A stretch of DNA of 64,000 bases from Cryobacterium sp. SO2. Lineage in GTDB: Bacteria; Actinomycetota; Actinomycetes; Actinomycetales; Microbacteriaceae. Location: NCBI RefSeq assembly GCF_026151165.2, contig NZ_CP117849.1, forward strand, positions 2,356,001 to 2,420,000, read 5' to 3'. Made by a program: the position numbers and the translations under genes. The notes beneath the pieces were generated by a model. That model did no database searches. It was given only the letters and a program-made list of their open reading frames with translations, and was not told where the DNA came from. Shown piece after piece: positions 24,446-32,055 of the stretch. Within the stretch, counting starts at the first letter, position 1. Each line of letters starts with the position of its first letter.

Positions 24446-24682
24446 TCAGAAGTCGGTGTCGACAACGTCGACCCGCACGCGCTTGCCATCGGCCAGAGCG
24501 GCCACGAGAGTGCGCAGCGCCTTGGCGGTGCGACCGGCGCGGCCGATCACCCGGCCGAGGTCCTCGGGGTTCACACGAACCTCGAGCACCTCGCCACGGG
24601 GTGAGTTCTGGGCTACAACGTGCACGTCGTCCGGGTGATCAACGATTCCCTTGACGAGGTGCTCAAGCGCGGGAGCGAGCAA
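24446..24682 (-). CDS. KH-domain RNA-binding protein (KhpA type)
   Basis: 78 aa, a single KH domain. The GxxG loop is GRAG within VNPEDLGRVIGRAGRTAKALRTLV. In Gram-positive bacteria KhpA binds RNA, often with KhpB, and affects cell division and elongation. Its place two bases after rpsP and before rimM is the standard order (rpsP-khpA-rimM-trmD). Confidence 0.93.
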   Translation of the reverse strand: MLAPALEHLVKGIVDHPDDVHVVAQNSPRGEVLEVRVNPEDLGRVIGRAGRTAKALRTLVAALADGKRVRVDVVDTDF

Positions 24683-24684
24683 AA

Positions 24685-25101
24685 TTACGCCTTGTCCTCT
24701 TCGGTTGCCTCAACGGCAACGTCTTCGGTCTCAACCTTGGCCGCGGGCTTCTCGGCCTTGGGCTTCAGAACCGGCTTCTTCTTCTCGTCGGCGACGAAGG
24801 CAACCTTCGGCTCCTTGATCTTGACGGTGGAGACGGCGTTCTTGTCACCCTTGAAGATGCCCCAGTCGCCGGTCAGCTTGAGGAGTGCCGCAACCTGCTC
24901 GGTCGGCTGTGCGCCGACGGAGAGCCAGTACTGGGCACGCTCGGACTTGACCTCGATGACCGAAGGCTCCTGCGTGGGGTGGTAGATGCCGATCTCTTCG
25001 ATGACACGACCATCGCGCTTGGTGCGCGAGTCGGCGACAACGATGCGGTAGTACGGCGCACGAATCTTGCCCATGCGCTTCAGACGGATTTTGACAGCCA
25101 C
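24685..25101 (-). CDS. rpsP: 30S ribosomal protein S16
   Basis: 138 aa from the GTG at 25101 with AGGAG upstream; the in-frame start at 25173 adds 24 residues without S16 similarity. The core (VKIRLKRMGKIRAPYYRIVVADSRTKRDGRVIEEIGIYHP) is standard; the last 55 residues form a Lys/Glu/Ala/Val tail alternating basic and acidic blocks, an extension also seen in other actinobacteria. First gene of the rpsP-khpA-rimM cluster. Confidence 0.95.
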   Translation of the reverse strand: MAVKIRLKRMGKIRAPYYRIVVADSRTKRDGRVIEEIGIYHPTQEPSVIEVKSERAQYWLSVGAQPTEQVAALLKLTGDWGIFKGDKNAVSTVKIKEPKVAFVADEKKKPVLKPKAEKPAAKVETEDVAVEATEEDKA

Positions 25102-25387
25102 AATTCTCCTGTGATTTAGATGTTTGGCGAACTGACAGCCGTGAGCGTGGGGGCACACTCGGCACAAGCTCAATTAGGTTCGTGTTACGCCGGATTAGAG
25201 GGTCGGGCGCAACGGAACTCGACTAATCATTGTGTCAGACATCGAGCACTTTGTGATAATCGACGGCCGAAAACCTGGCTGGCAACATGACGCCGGTAGC
25301 GCGCCGGGCGGCGAAGTGTGCGTTTAGCTGTCAGGATTGTGCCACATCGCTCCACCCCGGGGGCGTCGGAGCGCGAAGGGCACCACC

Positions 25388-26554
25388 GTGGCAACCGAGA
25401 CTGTGGGTACCAATACCGTGGGCATCGAATTCGCTCACTCCGAGCGCTCGACCGTCGGCATCGAGTGGGAACTCGCGCTGGTCGACCGGGAGACGGGCGA
25501 CCTGGTGTCGATCGCCGACGAGGTCCTCGACGCCCTCAGGGGGCCGGGTGGCTCCCCGCACCCGCACATCACCGGAGAGCTCCTCCTCAACACCGTCGAG
25601 CTCGTCTCCGGGGTACACCACACGGTGGCCGGCGCCGTCGCCGATGTCGCCGGGCAGGTCGACGAGGTGCGCGCCATCACCGAGCCGCGCGGCGTCGACC
25701 CGATCTGCAGCGGCTCGCATCCGTTCGGTCAGTGGTTCGACCAGCAGGTCACCGACAAGGAGCGCTACCACAAGCTCATCGACCGCACCCAGTGGTGGGG
25801 TCGCAACATGATGATCTGGGGCATCCACGTGCACGTGGGCATCGAGGATCGCGACAAGGTCATCCCGATCCTCAACGGCCTGCTCAGCTTCGTGCCGCAT
25901 CTGCAGGCGCTGAGCGCCTCGAGCCCGTTCTGGGCGGGCGTGAACACCGGGTACGCGTCCAATCGCGCCCAGATGTTCCAGCAGCTGCCCACTGCCGGCC
26001 TGCCGTGGCGTCTGGAGGACTGGGCGGCGTGGGAGGACTATGTCAACGACCTCACCGTGACCGGAATCATCGAGGACGCCACCGAGGTGCGCTGGGACAT
26101 CCGGCCGTCGCCGCGCTGGGGCACCATCGAGGTGCGCGCCTGCGACGGAGTCTCGACCGTCGAGGAACTCGGCGCGATCGCCGCGCTCATCCAGTGTCTG
26201 GTCGAGTGGATGTCGACGGAGATCGACGAGGGACGCCCGGTGCCCACCATGCAGCCGTGGTTCGTGCGCGAGAACAAGTGGCGCGCGGCCCGGTACGGCC
26301 TCTCGGCGGAGATCATTGTGAACTCCACGGGCACGGAGCGGATGGTCACCGACGAGGTGCACCGCCTGGTGGAGGTGCTCTCCCCCACCGCCGAACGCCT
26401 GGGCTGCCTGCCCGAGCTGCTGCAGCTCAACCTGATCCTCGACCACGGAGCCAGCTACCAACGCCAGCTGGCCGTGGCCGCCCTGCACGACGGCCACCTC
26501 CCTGCCGTGGTCGCCTCGCTCGCCCGCGAACTCCGAGAGGGCCTGCACTCCTGA
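25388..26554 (+). CDS. glutamate-cysteine ligase-like carboxylate-amine ligase (GCS2/YbdK)
   Basis: 388 aa from the GTG at 25388, with GAAGGG eight bases upstream; the open frame starts 51 bases earlier. ATP-grasp-like GCS2 fold: STVGIEWELALVDRETGDLV, ITGELLLNTVELVSGVH, CSGSHPFGQW, WGIHVHVGIEDRDK, VRWDIRPSPRWGTIEVRACDG and FVRENKWRAARYGL. YbdK-type enzymes have weak gamma-glutamyl-cysteine ligase activity in vitro. Actinobacteria use mycothiol, so the real substrate is open. It diverges from rpsP across 286 bp. Confidence 0.88.
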   Translation: MATETVGTNTVGIEFAHSERSTVGIEWELALVDRETGDLVSIADEVLDALRGPGGSPHPHITGELLLNTVELVSGVHHTVAGAVADVAGQVDEVRAITEPRGVDPICSGSHPFGQWFDQQVTDKERYHKLIDRTQWWGRNMMIWGIHVHVGIEDRDKVIPILNGLLSFVPHLQALSASSPFWAGVNTGYASNRAQMFQQLPTAGLPWRLEDWAAWEDYVNDLTVTGIIEDATEVRWDIRPSPRWGTIEVRACDGVSTVEELGAIAALIQCLVEWMSTEIDEGRPVPTMQPWFVRENKWRAARYGLSAEIIVNSTGTERMVTDEVHRLVEVLSPTAERLGCLPELLQLNLILDHGASYQRQLAVAALHDGHLPAVVASLARELREGLHS

Positions 26555-26640
26555 TCCGCGAACCGTGAGTTTGGCCCGGAAAACACGCGCTTTTTGGGGC
26601 TTTTCTCACGGCTCGCGGATGCTTTCCTCACGGCTCGCGG
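26554..26640. repeat. intergenic inverted repeat with duplicated right arm
   Basis: Left arm 26554-26569 (ATCCGCGAACCGTGAG) pairs with 26605-26620 at 15 of 16 positions. A second copy of the right arm (CTCACGGCTCGCGG) lies at 26627-26640. It fills the 96-bp gap between two convergent genes and could end transcription from both sides. Confidence 0.8.
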
Positions 26641-26650
26641 GCCGAGCGGG

Positions 26651-27457
26651 TTAGGACGCGAGGGCCCGCGGGGTGTTTTTGGCGTCACGCCAGGCGATCC
26701 AGTCCTCCACAGGGGCCAGGTCGTAGGCGGGGCCGGAGATGCCCAGGGTGAACAGTGTGGTGCCCAGCTCGTAGAGCTCGTCGGCCTCCTCCGTGGTCTT
26801 ACCGCGCAGCTCGGTGGAGATCTCGATCTCGTTGATGTCACGCCCCACGGTGTCGCACCAGGTGCCCAGCACGCCGAGCTTGTGGGTGAGGACCTCCGGG
26901 GTGGAGAACGAGTGCCAGATGTCGGCGTGCTGCGCCACGATGCGCAGCGTCTTCTTCTCTCCGGCGCCGCCGATGAGCACGGGGATGTCGCGCAGCGGTG
27001 CGGGGTTCAGCTTGGCCCAGCGTGCCTCGATCCGCGGGAGGTTCTCGGCCAGGGCATCCAGGCGGGTGCCGACCGTGCCGAATTCGTAGCCGTACTCGTC
27101 ATAGTCCCGTTCGAACCAGCCCGAGCCGGTGCCGAAGATGAAACGCCCACCGCTGATGTGATCGATGGTGCGGGCCATGTCGGCCTGCAGGTCGGCGTTC
27201 CGGTAGCTGTTGCAGTTCACCAGTGCGCCCATTTCGAGAACGCTGGTCTGCTCGGCCCAGGCGGCCAGGAGCGTCCAGGACTCGAAGTGCAGGCCCTCCG
27301 GGTCGCCGGAGAGCGGATAGAAGTGGTCCCAGTTGAAGGCGATGTCGACGCCGAGAGCTTCAACGGCAGAGACGGTGTTCCGGATTGACGCGTACTCGGC
27401 GTGCTGCGGGGCGATCTGCACACCGAGACGCACGGGGCGGGGCTGGAGAGAGGTCAT
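26651..27457 (-). CDS. LLM-class F420-dependent oxidoreductase
   Basis: 268 aa. Luciferase-like monooxygenase-fold TIM barrel using coenzyme F420 (or FMN). Visible: RLGVQIAPQHAEYASIRNTVSAVEALGVDIAFNWDHFYPL near the N-terminus, RTIDHISGGRFIFGTGSGWFERDYDEYGYEFGTVGTRLDAL in the middle and VLIGGAGEKKTLRIVAQHADIWHSF, all typical of the F420-dependent subgroup of actinobacteria. Substrate unknown. Convergent with the GCS2 gene across the inverted repeat, and 66 bp downstream of ffh on the same strand. Confidence 0.88.
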   Translation of the reverse strand: MTSLQPRPVRLGVQIAPQHAEYASIRNTVSAVEALGVDIAFNWDHFYPLSGDPEGLHFESWTLLAAWAEQTSVLEMGALVNCNSYRNADLQADMARTIDHISGGRFIFGTGSGWFERDYDEYGYEFGTVGTRLDALAENLPRIEARWAKLNPAPLRDIPVLIGGAGEKKTLRIVAQHADIWHSFSTPEVLTHKLGVLGTWCDTVGRDINEIEISTELRGKTTEEADELYELGTTLFTLGISGPAYDLAPVEDWIAWRDAKNTPRALAS

Positions 27458-27523
27458 TGCAAAATCCTAATCCCCGCCCGCGCCTAGACACCGCGACCCG
27501 CGGCGTCCAGAGACGTCGGCCGA

Positions 27524-29095
27524 CTACCGGCCGAGCATCTTCTGCAGAGCCGCCATCTCCTCAGGCGTCGGGCCGCCGGCCGCAGCCTTGCCGCCGCCGC
27601 CGAGACCGAAGCCGGAGCCGCCGCCCGCAGACGCGCCGCCGATCTTCTCACCGGAGGCGATGGCCGCGTTCTCCGCGGCACGCTTTGCCGGGTTGCCCGA
27701 CTTCGAGCCCTTCTTCTTCTGCTGCACCTGGGGACGCTTGCCGCCCATGCCGCCGGGGATCGGTCCCATGCCGGGGATGTTGGGCATGCCGCCCTTGGCC
27801 ACGGTTTTCATCATCTTCGCGGCCTGTTCGAACCGCTGCACGAGCTGGTTCACCTCGGTGACGCTCGACCCCGAACCACGCGCAATGCGGAGGCGGCGGG
27901 AGCCGTTGAGCAGCTTGGGTGTGACACGCTCGGCCTTGGTCATCGATTGGATGATGGCCTCGGTGCGCACGATTTCGCGCTCATCGAAGTTGTCCAGCTG
28001 CTGCTTCATCGCGCCGGCGCCCGGGAGCATGCCCATCATCTTCTTGATGGAGCCCATGTTGCGCAGCTGCTGCATCTGGCCGAGGAAGTCGTCGAGGGTG
28101 AAGGTGTCGGTGGAGAACTTCTCCGCGATCTTGCGGGCTTCCTCCTCGTCGAACGCGCCCTGCGCCTGCTCGATCAGGGTGAGGATGTCACCGAGGTCGA
28201 GGATGCGGCTGGCCATGCGGTCGGGGTGGAAGGGCTCGAAGTCGTCGAGGCCCTCACCCGTGGAAGCGAACATGATCGGGCGGCCGGTGATCGACGCCAC
28301 CGACAGGGCCGCGCCACCGCGGGCGTCGCCGTCGAGCTTGGACAGCACGACACCGGTGAAGTCGACACCGTCCTGGAACGCGCGGGCGGTTGCCACGGCG
28401 TCCTGGCCGATCATCGCGTCGATAACGAAGAGCACTTCGTCGGGGTCGATGGCCTTGCGGATGTCCGCGGCCTGCTTCATCATCTCGGCGTCGACACCGA
28501 GGCGTCCGGCGGTGTCAACGATGACAACGTCGTGCAGCTTCTGCTGGGCGAACTTCACGCCGTCGCGGGCGACCTTGACCGGGTTGCCGACGCCGTTGCC
28601 GGGCTCCGGCGCGTAGACCGCAACGCCGGCCTGGGCCGCGACGACCTCAAGCTGGGTGACGGCATTCGGGCGCTGCAGGTCGGCGGCGACGAGGATCGGG
28701 GTGTGGCCGTCCTTGGCCAACCACTTGGCGAGCTTGCCGGCCAGGGTGGTCTTACCGGCACCCTGGAGGCCGGCGAGCATGATGATGGTCGGTGGCTTCT
28801 TGGCGAATTCCAGACGGCGCTGCTGGCCGCCGAGGATCTGCACGAGCTCTTCGTTGACGATCTGCACGACCTGCTGGGCCGGATTCAGCGCCTTGCTGAC
28901 CTCGTCGCCGAGGGCGCGCTCGCGCACCTTGCCGGTGAAGTCCTTGACGACCTCGAGGGCGACGTCGGCGTCGAGGAGGGCGCGACGAATCTCGCGCACG
29001 GTGCCGTCGACATCCGCCGCACTGAGCTTGCCCTTGGTGCGGAGGTTTTTAAACGTCTCGGCGAGGCGATCTGAGAGGTTTCCAAAAGTAGCCAT
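27524..29095 (-). CDS. ffh: signal recognition particle protein Ffh
   Basis: 523 aa. Ffh binds 4.5S RNA and signal sequences and delivers ribosomes to FtsY. N domain 1-90; G domain with Walker A GLQGAGKTT (109-117), DTAGRLGVD, TKLDGDARGGAALS and GEGLDDFEPF; M domain from about 300 (DFLGQMQQLRNMGSIKKMMGMLPG), rich in Met, with the RNA-binding helix-turn-helix near SRRLRIARGSGSSVTEVNQLVQRFEQ. The last 70 residues are a Gly/Ala/Lys-rich tail. TAAACT lies nine bases before the ATG without a ribosome site. Confidence 0.97.
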   Translation of the reverse strand: MATFGNLSDRLAETFKNLRTKGKLSAADVDGTVREIRRALLDADVALEVVKDFTGKVRERALGDEVSKALNPAQQVVQIVNEELVQILGGQQRRLEFAKKPPTIIMLAGLQGAGKTTLAGKLAKWLAKDGHTPILVAADLQRPNAVTQLEVVAAQAGVAVYAPEPGNGVGNPVKVARDGVKFAQQKLHDVVIVDTAGRLGVDAEMMKQAADIRKAIDPDEVLFVIDAMIGQDAVATARAFQDGVDFTGVVLSKLDGDARGGAALSVASITGRPIMFASTGEGLDDFEPFHPDRMASRILDLGDILTLIEQAQGAFDEEEARKIAEKFSTDTFTLDDFLGQMQQLRNMGSIKKMMGMLPGAGAMKQQLDNFDEREIVRTEAIIQSMTKAERVTPKLLNGSRRLRIARGSGSSVTEVNQLVQRFEQAAKMMKTVAKGGMPNIPGMGPIPGGMGGKRPQVQQKKKGSKSGNPAKRAAENAAIASGEKIGGASAGGGSGFGLGGGGKAAAGGPTPEEMAALQKMLGR

Positions 29096-29199
29096 TGTGG
29101 TCTTAGTTTAACCGGCTCCGGGAGGTGCCGCTGCTCACTGCCCCGATTGTTCCTCCACCAGCGTACGGTGGAAGCTTGCGCAGAAATCAGGGAGAGCAC

Positions 29200-29511
29200 A
29201 TGTCAGTTGTCGTCGTCGCCGTCATCACCCCGCTGGACGGTCATATCCAGAACGTGGTGGATGCCTTCGCCATCGTGTCGCCGAAGGTGCACGCCGAGGC
29301 CGGTTGTGAGCTGTACGCCCTGCACCTCGACGCGGAAAAGGTCATCATGGTCGAACGCTGGACCACCGCGGCCGACCTCGCCGCCCACGCCGCCGGCGCC
29401 CCGATCGGCGAGCTCAACGCCCTGCTGGCCGACCATGTGGCCGGCCCCACCGACGTGAGCGTGCTCGAGAACGTACCGCTGGGCGATCCGGTCGCGGGCA
29501 CTATTCAGTAA
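29200..29511 (+). CDS. antibiotic-biosynthesis-monooxygenase-type (ABM) small protein
   Basis: 103 aa from the ATG at 29200, with GGGAGA upstream. The dimeric ferredoxin-like ABM fold is suggested by VVVVAVITPLDGHIQNVVDAFAIVSPKVHAEAGCELYALHLDAEKVIMVERWTTAADLAAHA. Some members are quinol or heme-degrading monooxygenases; no heme-type motif is seen. Its end overlaps the end of the DUF916 gene on the other strand by 11 bp. Confidence 0.82.
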   Translation: MSVVVVAVITPLDGHIQNVVDAFAIVSPKVHAEAGCELYALHLDAEKVIMVERWTTAADLAAHAAGAPIGELNALLADHVAGPTDVSVLENVPLGDPVAGTIQ

Positions 29512-30562
29512 GCGCCGGGTCGGTCTTCGCCGTCGTCCGTCGTACAGCGCGGATGCGTCGGCGCCGAATAAGCAGCACGGCACCGGCCACGAGGATCAGC
29601 CCTACGGCCACCGACCCGATGGCTATCCACAGCACGGGCACCTCGGCGTCCGGGGTGACGGTCTCCCCCACGCCGGCGTCGGGGAAGGTGATGGTCGCGG
29701 ACGCTTCGCGTTCTACGAGACCGCTCTTCAGAGCCAAGGTGGCGTCCCACGGCCCGTTGGGCAGCTCAGCGTCGAGGGTGAAGAGCACCTTCTCCGAGCC
29801 GCCGGGCGCAATGGTGGTGGCCTGGGGCACAGTGAACGGACCGGCGGCAAGGCCGGCCGGCCCGTCGGCCAGGGTGAGATCACCCGTCACGTCCAGCGCC
29901 CGGCCGCCGGTGTTTGTGACCTGCGCTGCCAGCGTGGGGCGGCCGTCCGCGTCGCGCCCGGCAGTGAGCTGGTCGACGGAGAAGTCCGCAGCGACCCCGT
30001 TACCGGGTCCAACCGAAAGGTAGATCCGGATTCCGGCTCGGGTGGCCTGAACGATGGGGGAACCATCGGTTGAGGGTGCGCGCACTTCTGCCCACACGGC
30101 GGCGTACTGCTCGCCTTCCGCCGCGTCCAGCGGAACTGCAATCGTCACCAACACCATGGCCGATTCACCTGGCGCCAGCTCCAGCTCCGGCTGGTCCAGA
30201 CTGGTCCAGCTCGTGATGTCGTTGGTGGCGGGGTCGGCTTCCCCGGTGAAGACGCCGCCGTCAATGTGCGCTGCGCCGGAATACACCCTCACCGCCTGGT
30301 CGATCTCGGTGTTGTTCTGCACCTCGATCCGGCGCTCGATTGTGGTTCCAGGCGCCAGTCTGTCGACGATGTAGGCACGAGCACGCGAGTCGGACTGAGT
30401 GCCGACCGGGACATCGACCAATCGAACGCCAACGCCCTGGGACTCGATGACCCCATTCTCGGCAGGAGTGCCCGAGCTGCGGGACTCGGCGATTGCGGGC
30501 CCGGCAGTGCCAAGAACGAGAGCAAGTAGTAGTGCGGCAACTGCCGCGATGGTGGGACGCAA
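29501..30562 (-). CDS. DUF916/WxL host-binding-type surface protein with C-terminal anchor
   Basis: 353 aa. A signal peptide (1-25, ending AIAES) is followed by an immunoglobulin-like region with GVRLVDVPVGTQSDSRARAYIVDRLAPGTTIERRIEVQNNTE and WTSLDQPELELAPGESAMVLVTIAVPLDAAEGEQYAAVWAE, typical of the DUF916 peptidoglycan/host-binding family. A membrane segment (about 310-332) and a basic tail IRRRRIRAVRR anchor it. In Firmicutes this family is encoded next to WxL surface proteins; here the WxL-like gene lies directly upstream on the same strand. Confidence 0.78.
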   Translation of the reverse strand: MRPTIAAVAALLLALVLGTAGPAIAESRSSGTPAENGVIESQGVGVRLVDVPVGTQSDSRARAYIVDRLAPGTTIERRIEVQNNTEIDQAVRVYSGAAHIDGGVFTGEADPATNDITSWTSLDQPELELAPGESAMVLVTIAVPLDAAEGEQYAAVWAEVRAPSTDGSPIVQATRAGIRIYLSVGPGNGVAADFSVDQLTAGRDADGRPTLAAQVTNTGGRALDVTGDLTLADGPAGLAAGPFTVPQATTIAPGGSEKVLFTLDAELPNGPWDATLALKSGLVEREASATITFPDAGVGETVTPDAEVPVLWIAIGSVAVGLILVAGAVLLIRRRRIRAVRRTTAKTDPALTE

Positions 30563-30616
30563 ATCCGAAGCCTTTCCTAGCGGAGACCGCTTGCACGGCC
30601 CGGCGGCCGACGCAGC

Positions 30617-30655
30617 CCGGCCGCGGTGCCCGCTGGAAGCGGGTGCCGCGGCCGG
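30617..30655 (-). terminator. strong intercistronic hairpin between WxL-like and DUF916 genes
   Basis: Arms 30617-30634 and 30638-30655 pair over 18 positions with two internal mismatches around a 3-base loop. It follows the WxL-like stop by 10 bp. No T tract follows on the minus strand, so it may be a partial terminator or an mRNA-stabilising structure that makes the upstream gene more abundant. Confidence 0.6.
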
Positions 30656-30665
30656 TTTGGAGCGA

Positions 30666-31181
30666 TTAGACGACGGAGTGCGTCAACACGGCGGTGAACG
30701 TGTCGGACAGCGCGTCGGTGGGAACGGGGACGGAGAGCGTTGCGCTCCACGTCGCCGTGTTGTTGCCCGTGACGGCGGTCGCGGTCTGCACCGGCAGCGT
30801 GGCCGCCGGGTCACCGGCGGCAGACGGGGCGACAGTCGCTGTACCAACGACAACGGCAGTTCCAGCCGTGTAAGTTGCCCCGGCGGCAGGGATCGTGTCG
30901 GCGGTGTCCGTGCCGGTGAAGTCGGCAAGCGTGACATTGGCAACCCAGCCCTCCACACCTGCGCGAGCGTCGGTGACGACAACGCCCGCCAGGGTGGCGG
31001 TCGACGGGGCGCCAGGTGCGACCGTCGTGAATGCAATCGTGGCGGGTGCCGCGATCGAGACGAGGCCCCCGGAGACCTCGACGGTCGCCGTGGTGTCGGC
31101 CGCGAAGGCCGGGAGGGTGGTGGCACCGACGAGAGCCGCCGATCCCGCCAGGGCAAGGGTGACAAAGGTGATTTTGCGCAT
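30666..31181 (-). CDS. secreted WxL-like surface protein
   Basis: 171 aa from the ATG at 31181 with AGAGG upstream. Signal peptide 1-28 (cut after AFA). The mature part is a beta-rich, Ala/Thr/Val-rich domain with VVVTDARAGVEGWVANVTLADF and the end NTATWSATLSVPVPTDALSDTFTAVLTHSV, a layout like WxL domains: a VxDxRG..GW stretch and a late threonine-rich strand. No LPxTG or membrane anchor, so retention would depend on non-covalent wall binding. The DUF916 gene follows, separated by a strong hairpin. Confidence 0.7.
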   Translation of the reverse strand: MRKITFVTLALAGSAALVGATTLPAFAADTTATVEVSGGLVSIAAPATIAFTTVAPGAPSTATLAGVVVTDARAGVEGWVANVTLADFTGTDTADTIPAAGATYTAGTAVVVGTATVAPSAAGDPAATLPVQTATAVTGNNTATWSATLSVPVPTDALSDTFTAVLTHSVV

Positions 31182-31296
31182 GAGAGAGAGACCTCTTGTT
31201 CGTAGGAACGTACATGCTGGGTCGGCCTGAAGCCATATTGCGAGAGCCGCTTCCGGCCGCTCAGCACGCCGAAAGAATTCGGCATTAACCAGGATA

Positions 31297-31314
31297 TCTG
31301 TGTAGATACACAGA
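31297..31314. promoter_or_regulatory. 18-bp palindrome upstream of the WxL-like gene
   Basis: TCTGTGTAGATACACAGA has perfect 8-bp arms around GA. It lies 116 bp upstream of the WxL-like start and 76 bp before the tetR 3' end. A regulator site is likely from its form, but the regulator is unknown. Confidence 0.45.
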
Positions 31315-31389
31315 AACCCAATCCGTCGATCAGTGTGGCGTGTCACCCGCGTGCGTGGCACCCGCCGAGGGGACGTCTCCCAGGGTGGA

Positions 31390-32007
31390 TCAGACCTGAG
31401 GAGCGACCAGACGTTCGACGGCACGAACGACGCTGGCCCGGCGTGCCGCATGGGTGGCAGCATCCGGTTCGGGATGCGCGGAGAACGCGACGGCGGGCTC
31501 GTGGTTCCAGCACGACACGATCCCGAAGACGAGCGCGGTGACGTGGTCCGGGTCCCACGAGGCGTCGACGGCCCCCGCGGCCTGGAGCGCGATGATCCCG
31601 CGGACCTGTTCGGCGTGGAAGTCGTCGATGAGGGGCGACGGCTCGGCAATCGCGTCGTGGCGTTCCAAACGCGCCCAGTCGATCATCCGCAGGTGTTCAG
31701 GATGCTCGACCGAGTGGTCGTAGAGCGCTCCGGCGAACTCGGGCAGGGTTGCTCCCCCGTCGTGCGACACCGCCTGGGCGAACTCCACCAGGTTGAGCTC
31801 CACCACAGCACTGAAGAGTTCTTCCTTGTGCCGGTAGTAGGCATAGAGCCGTTCCTTGCTGGCGGAGGCGGTGCGGGCGATCCGGTCGATGCGGGATCCG
31901 GCAAGGCCATGGGCGGCGAATTCGGCCCTGGCCGCCTCGAGGATGCGCTGACGGGTGGGCTCCGGCTCCTTCGCCGGCAGTCCGATGGATGAATCCGGGG
32001 TAATCAT
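31390..32007 (-). CDS. TetR family transcriptional regulator
   Basis: 205 aa. The N-terminal helix-turn-helix reads TRQRILEAARAEFAAHGLAGSRIDRIARTASASKERLYAYYRHKEELFSAVVE (about 19-70), a classic TetR DNA-binding domain; the C-terminal half is the ligand and dimer domain. Divergent from an MFS transporter 48 bp away, with an 18-bp palindrome between them, so it most likely represses both and is released by a transported compound. TACACT lies six bases before the ATG with no ribosome site, suggesting a leaderless mRNA. Confidence 0.92.
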   Translation of the reverse strand: MITPDSSIGLPAKEPEPTRQRILEAARAEFAAHGLAGSRIDRIARTASASKERLYAYYRHKEELFSAVVELNLVEFAQAVSHDGGATLPEFAGALYDHSVEHPEHLRMIDWARLERHDAIAEPSPLIDDFHAEQVRGIIALQAAGAVDASWDPDHVTALVFGIVSCWNHEPAVAFSAHPEPDAATHAARRASVVRAVERLVAPQV

Positions 32008-32013
32008 GCCCCG

Positions 32014-32048
32014 AGTGTAGCAAAACGAACTAGTTCGTTTGGTAGGAT
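32014..32048. promoter_or_regulatory. divergent tetR/MFS promoters with a shared operator
   Basis: A perfect 18-bp palindrome AAACGAACTAGTTCGTTT lies at 32023-32040. On its left, TACACT (minus strand, 32019-32014) is six bases from the tetR ATG; on its right, TAGGAT (plus, 32043-32048) is seven bases from the MFS ATG. The operator therefore falls in the spacer of both promoters, so binding should shut off both. Confidence 0.75.
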
Positions 32049-32055
32049 TCTCGGC

